Positions 53,180 through 62,373 of a DNA stretch of 64,000 bases are shown piece after piece (the first letter of the stretch is position 1; the number at the start of each line of letters is the position of its first letter). The stretch spans positions 222,224 to 286,223 of the forward strand of contig NZ_JABWCV010000001.1 of assembly GCF_013371085.1 (NCBI RefSeq), read 5' to 3'. The notes beneath the pieces are model-generated. The model saw only the letters and a program-made list of their open reading frames with translations, made no database searches and was not told the DNA's origin. Source of the stretch: Vreelandella maris. GTDB lineage: Bacteria > Pseudomonadota > Gammaproteobacteria > Pseudomonadales > Halomonadaceae. A program made the translations under genes and the position numbers.

Positions 53180-54493
53180 TCATTCAACCTCTGGCAATTG
53201 CTGGGCGCTCAATACAGCCCCCACAGCGGTTGCAGCCAGTATTAGCAGTAGTATGGCGCTACCAAACCATTGTGCAAGAGCGCCAATAATGCCGCCTACC
53301 AAAAGCATTAATAGGCCTGTTAGCGTATTAGAGAGCGCAACGTAAAGCGCCCGATTATCTTGACTCGCCATATCAATGAGGTAGGTTTTTCGCCCCAAGC
53401 GTACGCCATGGTGAATAATCACTAAAAGCGCGTAAACCACCGCATAGGGCCAAATACTTTGTGCCCACCCGCCTGGCAGCCAGACCACGCTGGCGGCTAA
53501 TAAACAGCAAATAGCCGTACCTACCGCTGCATCGCGCATAACGCTGCGGCTCGATTGGTCGGCGCGCTTGCCCCAGACCGGGCTTGCCACCATCGCTGCA
53601 AGCCCGGATACCACAATCAAAATACCCAGGCCGCCGAGGTCGGTGCCACTTTGGTTCTGCCCCAACAGAGCGATGTAAGGCAAGGCGAGTGCACTTGATA
53701 GCAGTAATGCCCTGGCAAGGTTGAAGTGTAGAAAAGTGCGATCATTTTTTAGCAGCGACAGACCTAGCTTAATACTGTCCCAGCCGTTTTCTCCTCCTTC
53801 AACGGCGCCAGGAGCTTCTACAATACGGGCCGCGGCTAAGGCATTCATTAGCCAGCCACTAGCGGCGACTACGAGTAAGAGCGCCACGATAACATTGCCG
53901 GGGCGACTATCAAGCAGCATGAGTACAGCGCCCGCCGCCAGCGTAGCGCCACCGGCAACGCTGCCGCTCCAGCCCATCAACGTGCCGCGGCGGCGTTTGG
54001 AAATAGTCTTACCCAGTACGTCTTTGGTCGCGATGGAGGATAAGCCCCGTGCCAGCGAAAGCAGCACGAGCGCGGCTAACACTAATGCGCCGCCCAAAGA
54101 GCCGGTGGCGAACAACGCAAGTAGGGCCAGCACTAATGCGGCTAGCGCCTGAATCAGCGCACCTGTTACCCATACCCATTTCCGTTTGGGTTTTAAGCGG
54201 ATAAAACCCGCCACAAAAATTTGTGGCAGTAGCGCACCCGCCTCACGTATGGGCACTAGCAAGCCTACCATCCACACCGGTGCCCCAATAATGCCCATCA
54301 GCCACGGTAAAACTAAGCGCGCGCTAGATAACTCGTCAGCCAACTTATTTCCTAAAGAAGCCCATAGGTGTAGGAAAAAATTGCGCGGCTGTTCGTTGCA
54401 AGCACTGTCAGGTATGTCATCGCACATGCGGCTATCTTCATCGCCTGTTAGCCACTCATAAAGGCGAGACTGTGAAACATCCGGTTGAGCCAT
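53180..54493 (-). CDS. MFS transporter
   Basis: The 437-residue protein has a hydrophilic N-terminal stretch of about 45 residues and about 12 membrane segments, with MFS-like loops such as GKTISKRRRGTLMGWSGS and GKRADQSSRSVMRD. The N-terminal region DVSQSRLYEWLTGDEDSRMC is unusual for MFS and may be regulatory. Substrate is unknown. It lies upstream of the LOV gene on the same strand with a 183-bp gap. Confidence 0.85.
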   Translation of the reverse strand: MAQPDVSQSRLYEWLTGDEDSRMCDDIPDSACNEQPRNFFLHLWASLGNKLADELSSARLVLPWLMGIIGAPVWMVGLLVPIREAGALLPQIFVAGFIRLKPKRKWVWVTGALIQALAALVLALLALFATGSLGGALVLAALVLLSLARGLSSIATKDVLGKTISKRRRGTLMGWSGSVAGGATLAAGAVLMLLDSRPGNVIVALLLVVAASGWLMNALAAARIVEAPGAVEGGENGWDSIKLGLSLLKNDRTFLHFNLARALLLSSALALPYIALLGQNQSGTDLGGLGILIVVSGLAAMVASPVWGKRADQSSRSVMRDAAVGTAICCLLAASVVWLPGGWAQSIWPYAVVYALLVIIHHGVRLGRKTYLIDMASQDNRALYVALSNTLTGLLMLLVGGIIGALAQWFGSAILLLILAATAVGAVLSAQQLPEVE

Positions 54494-54588
54494 GACGGTT
54501 CCTTGGCGATTGCTAATTTAAGATGACAAAATGTTTTTTGAGAACGACATAGTATCCTGCAAAGGAATTTACCGATAAGGAACTCTCA

Positions 54589-54858
54589 ATGTCACGCATT
54601 CAAATCCGCTACTGCACTCAATGCCAGTGGCTATTGCGTAGCGCTTGGTATGCCCAAGAACTTCTATCGACCTTTGGTGAGCAACTGACGGAGGTCGCGC
54701 TATCACCCTCTCATGGCGGCACTTTCGAGATATGGTGTGATGAACTACTGCTCTGGGAGCGTAAGCGTGATGGCGGCTTTCCCGATATAAAACTTCTCAA
54801 GCAACGCGTGCGAGATCAATTGGATCCAGAGCGAGATTTAGGGCATATCGACCGATGA
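54589..54858 (+). CDS. SelT/SelW/SelH (Rdx) family protein
   Basis: The 89-residue thioredoxin-like protein has the Rdx-family motif RYCTQCQWLLRSAWYAQELLSTF, with CxxC in place of the selenocysteine-containing CxxU of vertebrate SelW, and the GGTFEIWCDELLLWERKRDGGFPDIKLLKQRVRD block. A redox role is presumed. Its stop overlaps the start of the following DMT gene (ATGA). Confidence 0.92.
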   Translation: MSRIQIRYCTQCQWLLRSAWYAQELLSTFGEQLTEVALSPSHGGTFEIWCDELLLWERKRDGGFPDIKLLKQRVRDQLDPERDLGHIDR

Positions 54859-55727
54859 GTCAGGATAAGCAAGCCGTCCTCTATGGCCTGGGGGCGGTAG
54901 CGCTTTGGTCGACAGTGGCAACGGCTTTCAAAGTAGCACTCGCATGGATGAGCCCTTTGGAATTGATGTGGCTAGCGGCATTCGTTTCCTGGGCATTAAT
55001 GGGAGCGCTAGTCATCAAGCAGGGAAATATGCCCACGGCGCTATGCAGTGGTTGGAAAACAGCTGCGTGGGCGGGGTTGATGAATCCCGTGGCTTATTAT
55101 TTAGTGCTGTTCGCCGCCTATGACCGACTCCCTGGACAAGAAGCCATGGCGCTGAATTATACCTGGGCGTTAGCGATGGCGTTTTTAGCGGTGCCTTTGC
55201 TTGGTCAACGCTTGACTCGAATAGATATCGTTGCTGGGTTCGTCGCTTACTCAGGCGTTTGGGTGATCGCTACACGTGGCTCGGTTTTCAATGTCTCTTT
55301 CGCCGATCCATTAGGGGTTGTACTGGCGCTCGCTTCGACGCTGCTGTGGGCACTTTATTGGCTGCTCAATGCACGCGATAAGCGACAGCCTCTGGTAGGC
55401 CAATGGCAAAACTTCAGTGTGGGTCTGCCTGTGCTGACGGTTTTGTTACTGCTTGGCCCAGGTGTGCAGTGGCATGGTTGGCCAGCGTTTGGGGCGGGCG
55501 TTTATGTAGGCCTGTTTGAAATGGGCGTGGCGTTTATTTTGTGGCAGCTGGCGGTACACCAAGTGTCGCGCACCGCCAAAGTCTCCAACCTGATTTTTCT
55601 TTCACCGCCTGTGTCGCTGTTTTTGCTTTATCTAGTGGTAGGAGAGCCTATTTTGCCTTCAACCCTGGTCGGGTTGGTGCTCATTTTGTTGGGATTAGGG
55701 CTTCAGCAAGCACAAAAGAGTAGCTAA
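54855..55727 (+). CDS. EamA/DMT-family transporter
   Basis: The 290-residue inner-membrane protein has ten hydrophobic segments and two EamA repeats, including PVAYYLVLFAAYDRLPGQEAMALNYTWALAMAFLAVPLLGQRL and the second-repeat NLIFLSPPVSLFLLYLVVGE. It is translationally coupled to the SelW-like gene. Substrate is not predictable. Confidence 0.9.
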   Translation: MSQDKQAVLYGLGAVALWSTVATAFKVALAWMSPLELMWLAAFVSWALMGALVIKQGNMPTALCSGWKTAAWAGLMNPVAYYLVLFAAYDRLPGQEAMALNYTWALAMAFLAVPLLGQRLTRIDIVAGFVAYSGVWVIATRGSVFNVSFADPLGVVLALASTLLWALYWLLNARDKRQPLVGQWQNFSVGLPVLTVLLLLGPGVQWHGWPAFGAGVYVGLFEMGVAFILWQLAVHQVSRTAKVSNLIFLSPPVSLFLLYLVVGEPILPSTLVGLVLILLGLGLQQAQKSS

Positions 55728-55973
55728 TGGAGGTGATTTCAAATGGCTGCAACCTTTTGGTGTTCTTTTGTATTTTTGTGTTACGCTTAGTGACTGATGG
55801 GGTGCTGTTAAGTATATCGCCTAGGTATGCCTAACGAATTATGCCTATTTTTAACATTATTACTTTTTCAATTAGGTGCTAGGCTTGGGGTGATTAGTCT
55901 TATAAAAAAGCATGGAGGCTAAACGCTTAGCTGGGTGACCGCTAAAGTGATATCAGCTACAGGGAACGCATAA
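55728..55973. other. 246-bp AT-rich leader before the type I secretion operon
   Basis: No gene is supported. The segment is clearly AT-richer than flanking DNA and presumably contains the promoter of the secretion operon; I see no convincing operator. Confidence 0.4.
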
Positions 55974-57830
55974 ATGGAACATGCAGTCGCTTCACGTTTG
56001 ATCAAAAATAATCTTCGCCGCATTTCAACGCCATTACTGGCCGCTACGTTGGCTTTTGCACCGCTTACGAGTGCAATTGCTCAGACGCTCCCACAAAGTC
56101 TTTACGCACCTGGTAATGACGACCTACAGAGTGTAGTGCAAAAAGCTATCTCTACAAATCCTGAAGTTGAAGCTGCATGGTCACGCCTTAGCGCGGCCAA
56201 AAACGATATCGGTGTGGCACGGGGCAATTATTTACCCAGCATTGATGTATCTGCAGGTGTCGGTCGGGAAGCCCAAGAGGGCGATGGCCGAGGTAGCTAT
56301 GAAACTGATTTTGTTGAGCTTACGCTAACCCAAATGCTGTTCGATGGCTTTGCTACTCGGAGCGAAGTCGAGCGGTTAGATAGAGCAGAATTGGTAACCT
56401 ATTACGAGCTAATTGGTGCCAGCGAAAATGTTGCTCTTGAAGCTGCAGAAGCTTATTTGGACGTTGCACGATATCGTGAGTTGGTAAGGCTGGCACAAGA
56501 AAACTATGCCAAGCATCAGGAGGTGTATCAGCAAATTGAAGAGCGTACGCTTTCCGGTGCGGGCCGCGGAGTAGATCTTGAGCAAATAAGTGGGCGCGTG
56601 TCGCTGGCAGAGTCAAACCTGATGACTGAAGCGACAAATTTACATGACGTTACTGCTCGATACATGCGTATTGTGGGCGATTTGCCTGCACAAAACTTGA
56701 TGCCTGCACCGACGCTCGAAGATGAGTTGCCTGCTAGTGTCAGTGAAGCTGTCAACCTAGCCTTCGAAGGTAACCCCGACTTTCATGCCGCCATTGAAAA
56801 TATCAATGTTCAGCGTGCTGAGAGGGAAGGAACGCGTGCAGCATTTATGCCTCAGTTGGAAATTCAGGGCAGAACTGGCACTAATAATCAAGATGATGCC
56901 ATTACGGGTCGCCGTGATGAAACTAGCATTCAGCTAGTGGCGAGTATGAATCTATACAATGGCGGTAGTGACCGAGCGGCCTTCCGAGCAGCTAGTGATC
57001 GCATCGAAGAAGCTGTTGATCAGCGCGAATTAGCCTGTACTAACGTGCGTCAGACCACACAAATTGCTTATAACGATGCTCAACGCCTTCGCGAACAGTT
57101 GAATTATTTAAATCAGCACCGCTTATCCATTGATCGCGTTAGAGGCGCTTACCAACAGCAGTTTGATATTGGCCAGCGTACTCTCTTAGATGTGTTGGAT
57201 AGTGAGAACGAATATTTTGAAGCAAGTCGTGCTTATGCCAATGCTCAATATGATATCACTCTGGCAGATGCAAGAACCCTCGCGGCGACGGGTCAACTAA
57301 TGCAAGCCTTAGAGATTATGCGCGATGACATGCCGACGTTGGCTGAGTTGGGTAACGATGGCGTCGCCATTACGCCGGAAATTGTATGCCCCGTAAGAGG
57401 CCCGAGTGGCTTTACGCTAGAAGATTTTACTGGCGGTGATTTTTCGGCTCCAGCCCCAACAAGAGCGCCCGATGTGACGCTTTCCGCCGATGCATTATTT
57501 CCTATTAATAGTGCGGAATTAGGGTTAGATACTCGTGAAAACCTTGCACGCTTAGCCGCTGAAATAAATGAGCGGAGTGATCTCGCTCGGATTTTCATTG
57601 CAGGCCATGCTGACAATACCGGTTCAGATGCAATCAATGACCCCCTCTCTCAGCAGCGCGCTAATAGTGTTGCTCGCTTTTTAGTTGAACAAGGCGTTGT
57701 TCAGGATTTGATGCAAACAGAAGGTTATGGTTCTAATCAGCCAATTGCTTCAAACGACACTGTAGAAGGGCGCGCTCAAAACAGACGTGTAGAAATTACT
57801 TTGGAACGGTTCGATGAGATAAATACGTAA
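55974..57830 (+). CDS. TolC-family outer-membrane channel fused to an OmpA peptidoglycan-binding domain
   Basis: The 618-residue protein has a signal peptide (cleavage near AIA-QT, residue 37), a TolC/LapE-type outer-membrane efflux region (about 45-455, with NPEVEAAWSRLSAAKNDIGVARGNYLPSIDV and the FDIGQRTLLDVLDSENEYFEA motif) and a C-terminal OmpA domain (about 490-612) with IAGHADNTGSDAIND, LSQQRANSVARFL and GRAQNRRVEI. OmpA domains bind diaminopimelate, so the channel should be tethered to the cell wall. It heads a type I secretion operon whose presumed cargo is the giant adhesin downstream. Confidence 0.92.
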   Translation: MEHAVASRLIKNNLRRISTPLLAATLAFAPLTSAIAQTLPQSLYAPGNDDLQSVVQKAISTNPEVEAAWSRLSAAKNDIGVARGNYLPSIDVSAGVGREAQEGDGRGSYETDFVELTLTQMLFDGFATRSEVERLDRAELVTYYELIGASENVALEAAEAYLDVARYRELVRLAQENYAKHQEVYQQIEERTLSGAGRGVDLEQISGRVSLAESNLMTEATNLHDVTARYMRIVGDLPAQNLMPAPTLEDELPASVSEAVNLAFEGNPDFHAAIENINVQRAEREGTRAAFMPQLEIQGRTGTNNQDDAITGRRDETSIQLVASMNLYNGGSDRAAFRAASDRIEEAVDQRELACTNVRQTTQIAYNDAQRLREQLNYLNQHRLSIDRVRGAYQQQFDIGQRTLLDVLDSENEYFEASRAYANAQYDITLADARTLAATGQLMQALEIMRDDMPTLAELGNDGVAITPEIVCPVRGPSGFTLEDFTGGDFSAPAPTRAPDVTLSADALFPINSAELGLDTRENLARLAAEINERSDLARIFIAGHADNTGSDAINDPLSQQRANSVARFLVEQGVVQDLMQTEGYGSNQPIASNDTVEGRAQNRRVEITLERFDEINT

Positions 57831-57885
57831 GTAATATTTTTTGTATTTATTTTATCAAGTGTCGTGCTTGTTTCGCTAAAAATAT

Positions 57886-57927
57886 ATAGCACATAGCTTT
57901 TAAAAATATGCTATGTGCTATTTTATT
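57886..57927 (+). terminator. Terminator- or attenuator-like hairpin before the ABC exporter gene
   Basis: ATAGCACATAGC (57886-57897) and GCTATGTGCTAT (57910-57921) form a perfect 12-bp stem with a 12-base AT-rich loop followed by TTTATTA. It lies inside the operon, 10 bp before the ribosome-binding site of the ABC gene. Confidence 0.6.
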
Positions 57928-57941
57928 ATAAGAGGTGGACA

Positions 57942-60113
57942 TTGTCAGAGTCTGTTCAAACGCTATCTGTTAAAGAGGCGCAAGATCCTTCATTAGATAA
58001 TGACGAGCTTCTTCTCTGCCTGCAGGCAGTTGCCAGAATGCATCAGCATGAGGTTTCTTCCGAATCGTTAATCGCGGGATTGCCGCTTGAAAATGGTAAG
58101 CTGACGCCCTCTGTTTTTGCCCGGGCAGCCGGCCGTGCGGGGATGACGGCAAAAATTGTTAAGAGTGGACTTGTAAACCTTAACCCAGAACTGTTTCCTG
58201 TTGTTGTGCTCCTTGAGCCGGGACGTGCATGCATCGTCAATGCAATCGATGTTAAAAAGGGGCTTGTTAAAACTGTCTTCCCTGAGCTGAATGAAGCCGA
58301 AGTCGAAGTTAGCCTTAATGATTTGGCGTCTAGCTATTCAGGAGAAGCCATATACGTTCGTCCTCGCCTTCGATTGGATAATAACCCCGAAACTAAGAAA
58401 AAGAAGGGCGGTCACTGGTTTTGGAGTGTCATTCAGGAAAATAGAAAGCTCTATCGAGATATCCTTATTGGTTCAGTGGCCATTAATCTATTTGCTCTGG
58501 CCATGCCTCTGTTTGTGCTGAATGTGTATGACCGTGTTGTCCCCAACCAGGCGACTGAAACCCTCTGGGTACTTGCTGGCGGTATTTTCATTGTGCTCTG
58601 TTTTGATTTGGCGCTGCGGCTAATGCGCAGTAGCTTTGTCGATTTAGCGGCTAGCAGGGCGGATGTAAAACTCTCTTCCTCTATTATGGCGAAAACGCTG
58701 GGCTTGCGTTTAGAAGATCGGCCAGTCTCAACCGGCTCGTTTACTTCAACCCTGCAATCCTTTGAGTCAATACGTGCTTTTATTGGTTCGGCTACCATTT
58801 TAGGTATTGTTGATCTCCCTTTTGTGCTGTTATTTGCAGCGATTATCGCCTTAATTAATCCATGGCTTGTTTTGCCTGTTTTGGTAGGGGTTGTATTTGT
58901 ATTGCTCTATGCCTTGGCGGCACAGGGCAAGCTTCATGAGCTTTCGCAGACCACCTGGGAAGTGGGGGCTCAGCGGAATGCTCTGCTCGTTGAGTCGGTG
59001 TCACAGTTAGAAAATGTCAAAGCCTTGCGCGCTGAAAGCCGTATTCAGCGTCATTGGGAAAAAGCCACCGCTTTTTTATCGCGTACCAGTGCCCAGCTTC
59101 GGTTAGTGAGCACATCCGTCTCGAATGTGGCGCAATGGGCGCAACACAGTGTGGCGGTCTGCGTCATTATTGTTGGCGTTTATCAAATTATTGAAGGCAA
59201 TCTTTCCCAGGGCGGCCTGATTGCCGCTTATATGCTCTCTTCGCGAGCGATGGCGCCTATCAGCCAAGCGGCGGCATTGCTGGCGCAGTATCACCAATCG
59301 TCTACCGCGCTAGATTCACTCAACCAAGTGATGGATAAGCGTGTTGAGCGCCATGAGGGTAAAGCCTATGTCGAAAAGCCCAGTGTTGCTGGCAGCATCC
59401 AATTAGAAAAAGTGACATTGCGCTATCCTAACGAAGAGCGCGATGCATTGCGCGATGTAACAATTTCGATTAAAGCGGGTGAGAAGGTTGCCCTGCTAGG
59501 CCGAATAGGCTGTGGCAAGTCTTCACTTAACAAGCTAGTGCTGGGTTTTTATCAGCCCACTGCTGGTGCCGTGTTGCTAGACGGTATTGATATCCGACAA
59601 CTCGACCCTCTACAACTGCGCCGCCATATTGGCTACGTTCCTCAAGATGTCAGCCTATTCTCAGGAACCTTGCGCGATAACATCGTCGCTGGCGGCGGCA
59701 GTGATCGTGTCAATGACGAAGAGTTGCTTAAAGCGCTTAATATTGCAGGGTTGCAGTCTTTGGTGAATAGCCACCCTCGTGGAGTTGATCTACAGGTAGG
59801 TGAGCGTGGTCAAGCGTTGTCTGGAGGACAAAAACAGTCTGTGGCAATTGCGCGGGCGTTAGTCCATGACCCGGCAATACTGCTACTGGACGAGCCGACC
59901 AGCTCTATGGATAACGCTAGTGAAGAAGCGTTTAAAAAGTGCCTAGGTAACGTGGCGCAAGGTAAAACAATGCTAGTGGTGACGCATCGAACGTCTCTGC
60001 TCTCTTTGGTGGATCGTATTATCGTGATGGATGCTGGCAAGGTCGTCGCGGATGGGCCCCGCGATACGGTCGTAGAAGCGCTCCGTAAAGGTCAGATTGG
60101 GAGGGCTTCTTAA
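57942..60113 (+). CDS. lapB: Type I secretion ABC permease/ATPase (LapB/HlyB-like)
   Basis: The protein of about 723 residues has a degenerate C39-like N-terminal domain (about 20-140) without the catalytic Cys-Gly context, six membrane segments (about 165-440) and a C-terminal ABC ATPase: Walker A GRIGCGKSS near 520, signature LSGGQKQSVAIAR and Walker B ILLLDEPTSSMD. The inactive C39 domain is typical of exporters for RTX and giant adhesins whose substrate is not clipped during export. The likely start is TTG 57942 after AGAGGTGG; a GTG at 57915 lies inside the preceding hairpin. Its TAA overlaps the adaptor ATG. Confidence 0.92.
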   Translation: MSESVQTLSVKEAQDPSLDNDELLLCLQAVARMHQHEVSSESLIAGLPLENGKLTPSVFARAAGRAGMTAKIVKSGLVNLNPELFPVVVLLEPGRACIVNAIDVKKGLVKTVFPELNEAEVEVSLNDLASSYSGEAIYVRPRLRLDNNPETKKKKGGHWFWSVIQENRKLYRDILIGSVAINLFALAMPLFVLNVYDRVVPNQATETLWVLAGGIFIVLCFDLALRLMRSSFVDLAASRADVKLSSSIMAKTLGLRLEDRPVSTGSFTSTLQSFESIRAFIGSATILGIVDLPFVLLFAAIIALINPWLVLPVLVGVVFVLLYALAAQGKLHELSQTTWEVGAQRNALLVESVSQLENVKALRAESRIQRHWEKATAFLSRTSAQLRLVSTSVSNVAQWAQHSVAVCVIIVGVYQIIEGNLSQGGLIAAYMLSSRAMAPISQAAALLAQYHQSSTALDSLNQVMDKRVERHEGKAYVEKPSVAGSIQLEKVTLRYPNEERDALRDVTISIKAGEKVALLGRIGCGKSSLNKLVLGFYQPTAGAVLLDGIDIRQLDPLQLRRHIGYVPQDVSLFSGTLRDNIVAGGGSDRVNDEELLKALNIAGLQSLVNSHPRGVDLQVGERGQALSGGQKQSVAIARALVHDPAILLLDEPTSSMDNASEEAFKKCLGNVAQGKTMLVVTHRTSLLSLVDRIIVMDAGKVVADGPRDTVVEALRKGQIGRAS

Positions 60114-61543
60114 TGGCTAAGAAAACCACTGAGACCACTGAACAAAAAGGCTTCGAGGCTATTGGTCGGTTCTCTGAAAAAGGCAAAAAACCATTCCGCC
60201 CTTTTATGGATCGATTGTTTGCGCGACGCGTTACCTCTGCGCATTTAAGCCGGGACTGGGCAAGTGATACTGATTGGGCGCGTTTGCAACAAGAGCCCAT
60301 GCGAGCACGCCTCTTTCTTTACGGTGTTTGCCTGGCTTTCGTGGCACTTGTTACCTGGGCTTGTTTTGCGCCCATTGATGAAGTGACGCGAGGTAGCGGT
60401 CGCGTTATTCCAGCTAGCCATTTACAGCAAATACAGTCTTTTGATGGCGGTGTCGTTGAGCAGATTATGATCCGTGAAGGGCAAGTAGTCGAAGCGGGTC
60501 AGGTGTTAATGCAAATTGATCCGACCCGATTTGTGTCGGACTTTCGCGAAAATCGAGCACAACGCTATGCCTTACAAGCGAAAGCGGAGCGGCTGCGCGC
60601 GTTAGTCACAGACTCACCTTTCGAGCCCGATGAAGAGCTGCGTCAAGAAGTGCCTTCTATTGTGATTCAAGAACGTGAGGTTTATGAGAGCCGCCGCGAA
60701 GAGTTGCGTGAACAAGAAAACGTGCTTGATGATCGCATACGCCAGCGAAGAGAGGAGTTAAGAGAAGCCGTCGCTAAGCGTGATACTGCTCAGCGTGAAG
60801 CCAATATGTCTAGTCAAGAACTGAATCTAACACGGCCGCTGCTGGAGTCAGGTGCTGTTTCCGAAGTTGAAGTGTTACGCCTTCAGCGAGATTTATCGCG
60901 TGCCACCGGTGAGCGGAACCAGGCTGATGCGGCTGTTTCACGATTAGAGGCAGCGGTAGAAGAGGCAGAAGGGCAATTGCTTGAACTAGGGGCGGAGCGC
61001 CGAAGCGAGTGGCGTAATGACCTTGCCGAAACGCTGGGTGATTTGAATGCGCTTCAACAATCCGGTACTGGTTTGCAGGACCGAGTGCGGCTAACCGAAA
61101 TTCGTTCGCCGGTAGATGGCGTAGTGCAGCGTATACACATAAGCACCATCGGTGGCGTTGCTCAACCTGGGCAAGAAGTGGTGGATATTGTGCCTAGTGA
61201 CGACCAGTTGTTGGTTGAAGCGCGTATCGCACCTCAAGATATTGCGTTTTTACATCCCGGCCAAGAAGCCACCATCAAGCTAACGGCATACGACTATGCC
61301 ATCTATGGGGGGCTGAAAGCTGAGCTGGATCATATTAGCGCCGATACCATTACCGATGACGACGATAACACCTTTTATCTAGTGCGAGTTCGCAGCCTTA
61401 ACGACGAAGATGTAGCGGATTCACTGCAGGTAATCCCAGGGATGACCGCGCAAGTAGATATTATAACCGGCAAGCGAACAGTGATGCAGTTTCTGCTCAA
61501 GCCTATTCTGCGGGCATGGCGCGATTCGATGGGGGAACGATAA
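60113..61543 (+). CDS. lapC: HlyD-family type I secretion membrane-fusion protein (LapC-like)
   Basis: The 476-residue adaptor has a cytoplasmic N-terminus of about 60 residues, one membrane segment (about 64-86, LFLYGVCLAFVALVTWACFAP), a lipoyl/barrel-sandwich half-motif GGVVEQIMIREGQVVEAGQVLMQID, long coiled coils (about 155-310) and a second barrel-sandwich plus beta-barrel ending TGKRTVMQFLLKPILRAWRDSMGER. It bridges the ABC exporter to the TolC-like channel. It is coupled at both ends by TAATG overlaps. Confidence 0.94.
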   Translation: MAKKTTETTEQKGFEAIGRFSEKGKKPFRPFMDRLFARRVTSAHLSRDWASDTDWARLQQEPMRARLFLYGVCLAFVALVTWACFAPIDEVTRGSGRVIPASHLQQIQSFDGGVVEQIMIREGQVVEAGQVLMQIDPTRFVSDFRENRAQRYALQAKAERLRALVTDSPFEPDEELRQEVPSIVIQEREVYESRREELREQENVLDDRIRQRREELREAVAKRDTAQREANMSSQELNLTRPLLESGAVSEVEVLRLQRDLSRATGERNQADAAVSRLEAAVEEAEGQLLELGAERRSEWRNDLAETLGDLNALQQSGTGLQDRVRLTEIRSPVDGVVQRIHISTIGGVAQPGQEVVDIVPSDDQLLVEARIAPQDIAFLHPGQEATIKLTAYDYAIYGGLKAELDHISADTITDDDDNTFYLVRVRSLNDEDVADSLQVIPGMTAQVDIITGKRTVMQFLLKPILRAWRDSMGER

Positions 61544-62169
61544 TGGACTATTGGTTTGTGACAATGGATGGCAGTCTTAAAGCACGTTGGCAAAAGGCTT
61601 TTCCTGATGCACAGCCCTCAACGCCCGACTCAATTGAACAAAATGCTCAATCGGGTGATTTAGTTTGGATAGCAACCACCGTCGCCTCATGGCCACAGTT
61701 GACTCAGCGCTTGGCTTTGATGGGGGCAACAGTCGTCATACTTAGCTATGCCCCCCAACATAAAGAAGCGCTTAAAGCATTGGACCTGGGCGGGCGTGGT
61801 TATGCACACACGCTTGCGACAGCTGATGTGTTGAAGCAAGTGGCGCTTGTGGTTACTAACCAAGGAGTGTGGGTCGGTCAAGAGTTGCTTGCGAAAGTAA
61901 TTGGCGGCACTTTTAAAGCCTTGACTCAGCGCACCGAGAAGGTCTCAAGTGCCGATAGTGACTCCCTTGCCTTACTGACTGAGCGTGAGCGCGGCGTTGC
62001 CCTGGCGGTTGCGCGGGGGGCAACCAATAAAGAGGTCGCTCGTCAGCTCGATATAACTGAGCGCACGGTAAAAGCTCACTTAAGCGCTATTTTTAAAAAG
62101 CTAGCAGTACGTGATCGGCTGCAGTTAATGCTCAAGCTCTCTTCGACCAGAGAGCTCGCCAGCTACTAA
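61543..62169 (+). CDS. LuxR-type HTH regulator with pseudo-receiver domain, in the secretion operon
   Basis: The 208-residue protein ends in a LuxR/FixJ HTH (about 145-205; LTERERGVALAVARGATNKEVARQLDITERTVKAHLSAIFKKL). The N-terminal half is receiver-like in length and predicted alternation, but the strand where the phosphoryl Asp should sit reads DLVWIATTV with no acidic residue at its end, so phosphorylation is unlikely. ATG 61543 overlaps the lapC-like stop. It may regulate the adhesin or the operon independently of a kinase (inference). Confidence 0.88.
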   Translation: MDYWFVTMDGSLKARWQKAFPDAQPSTPDSIEQNAQSGDLVWIATTVASWPQLTQRLALMGATVVILSYAPQHKEALKALDLGGRGYAHTLATADVLKQVALVVTNQGVWVGQELLAKVIGGTFKALTQRTEKVSSADSDSLALLTERERGVALAVARGATNKEVARQLDITERTVKAHLSAIFKKLAVRDRLQLMLKLSSTRELASY

Positions 62170-62178
62170 TTCATTACT

Positions 62179-62220
62179 GCGCTCTTAACTGTGATAGATC
62201 GAACAGATAAGGGCGCTTTC
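62179..62220 (+). terminator. Candidate terminator of the secretion operon
   Basis: GCGCTCTTA-A-CTGT (62179-62192) pairs with ACAG-A-TAAGGGCGC (62203-62216): a 13-pair stem with one A-A mismatch and one G-U pair around a 10-base loop, followed by a pyrimidine-rich run. It separates the regulator gene from the adhesin gene. Confidence 0.55.
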
Positions 62221-62373
62221 CCTCCCTTTTTGGGCGTAGGCAGCTTTAAGCCTATTTCTGTCCATCAGTACAATACTTTTTTGTAGTTCACCCGCCTACG
62301 ATGATGGTATATGCCGCTAATTCCAAGTGCAAAGCGCTAGAAAACGGCTTCTTTATTCGTTCGGGAGATCTAC

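Noticed and set aside
57942..58360. Active C39 leader peptidase domain in the ABC exporter
   Set aside because: The N-terminal domain lacks the Gln and Cys-Gly catalytic context, so it is a C39-like domain without protease activity.
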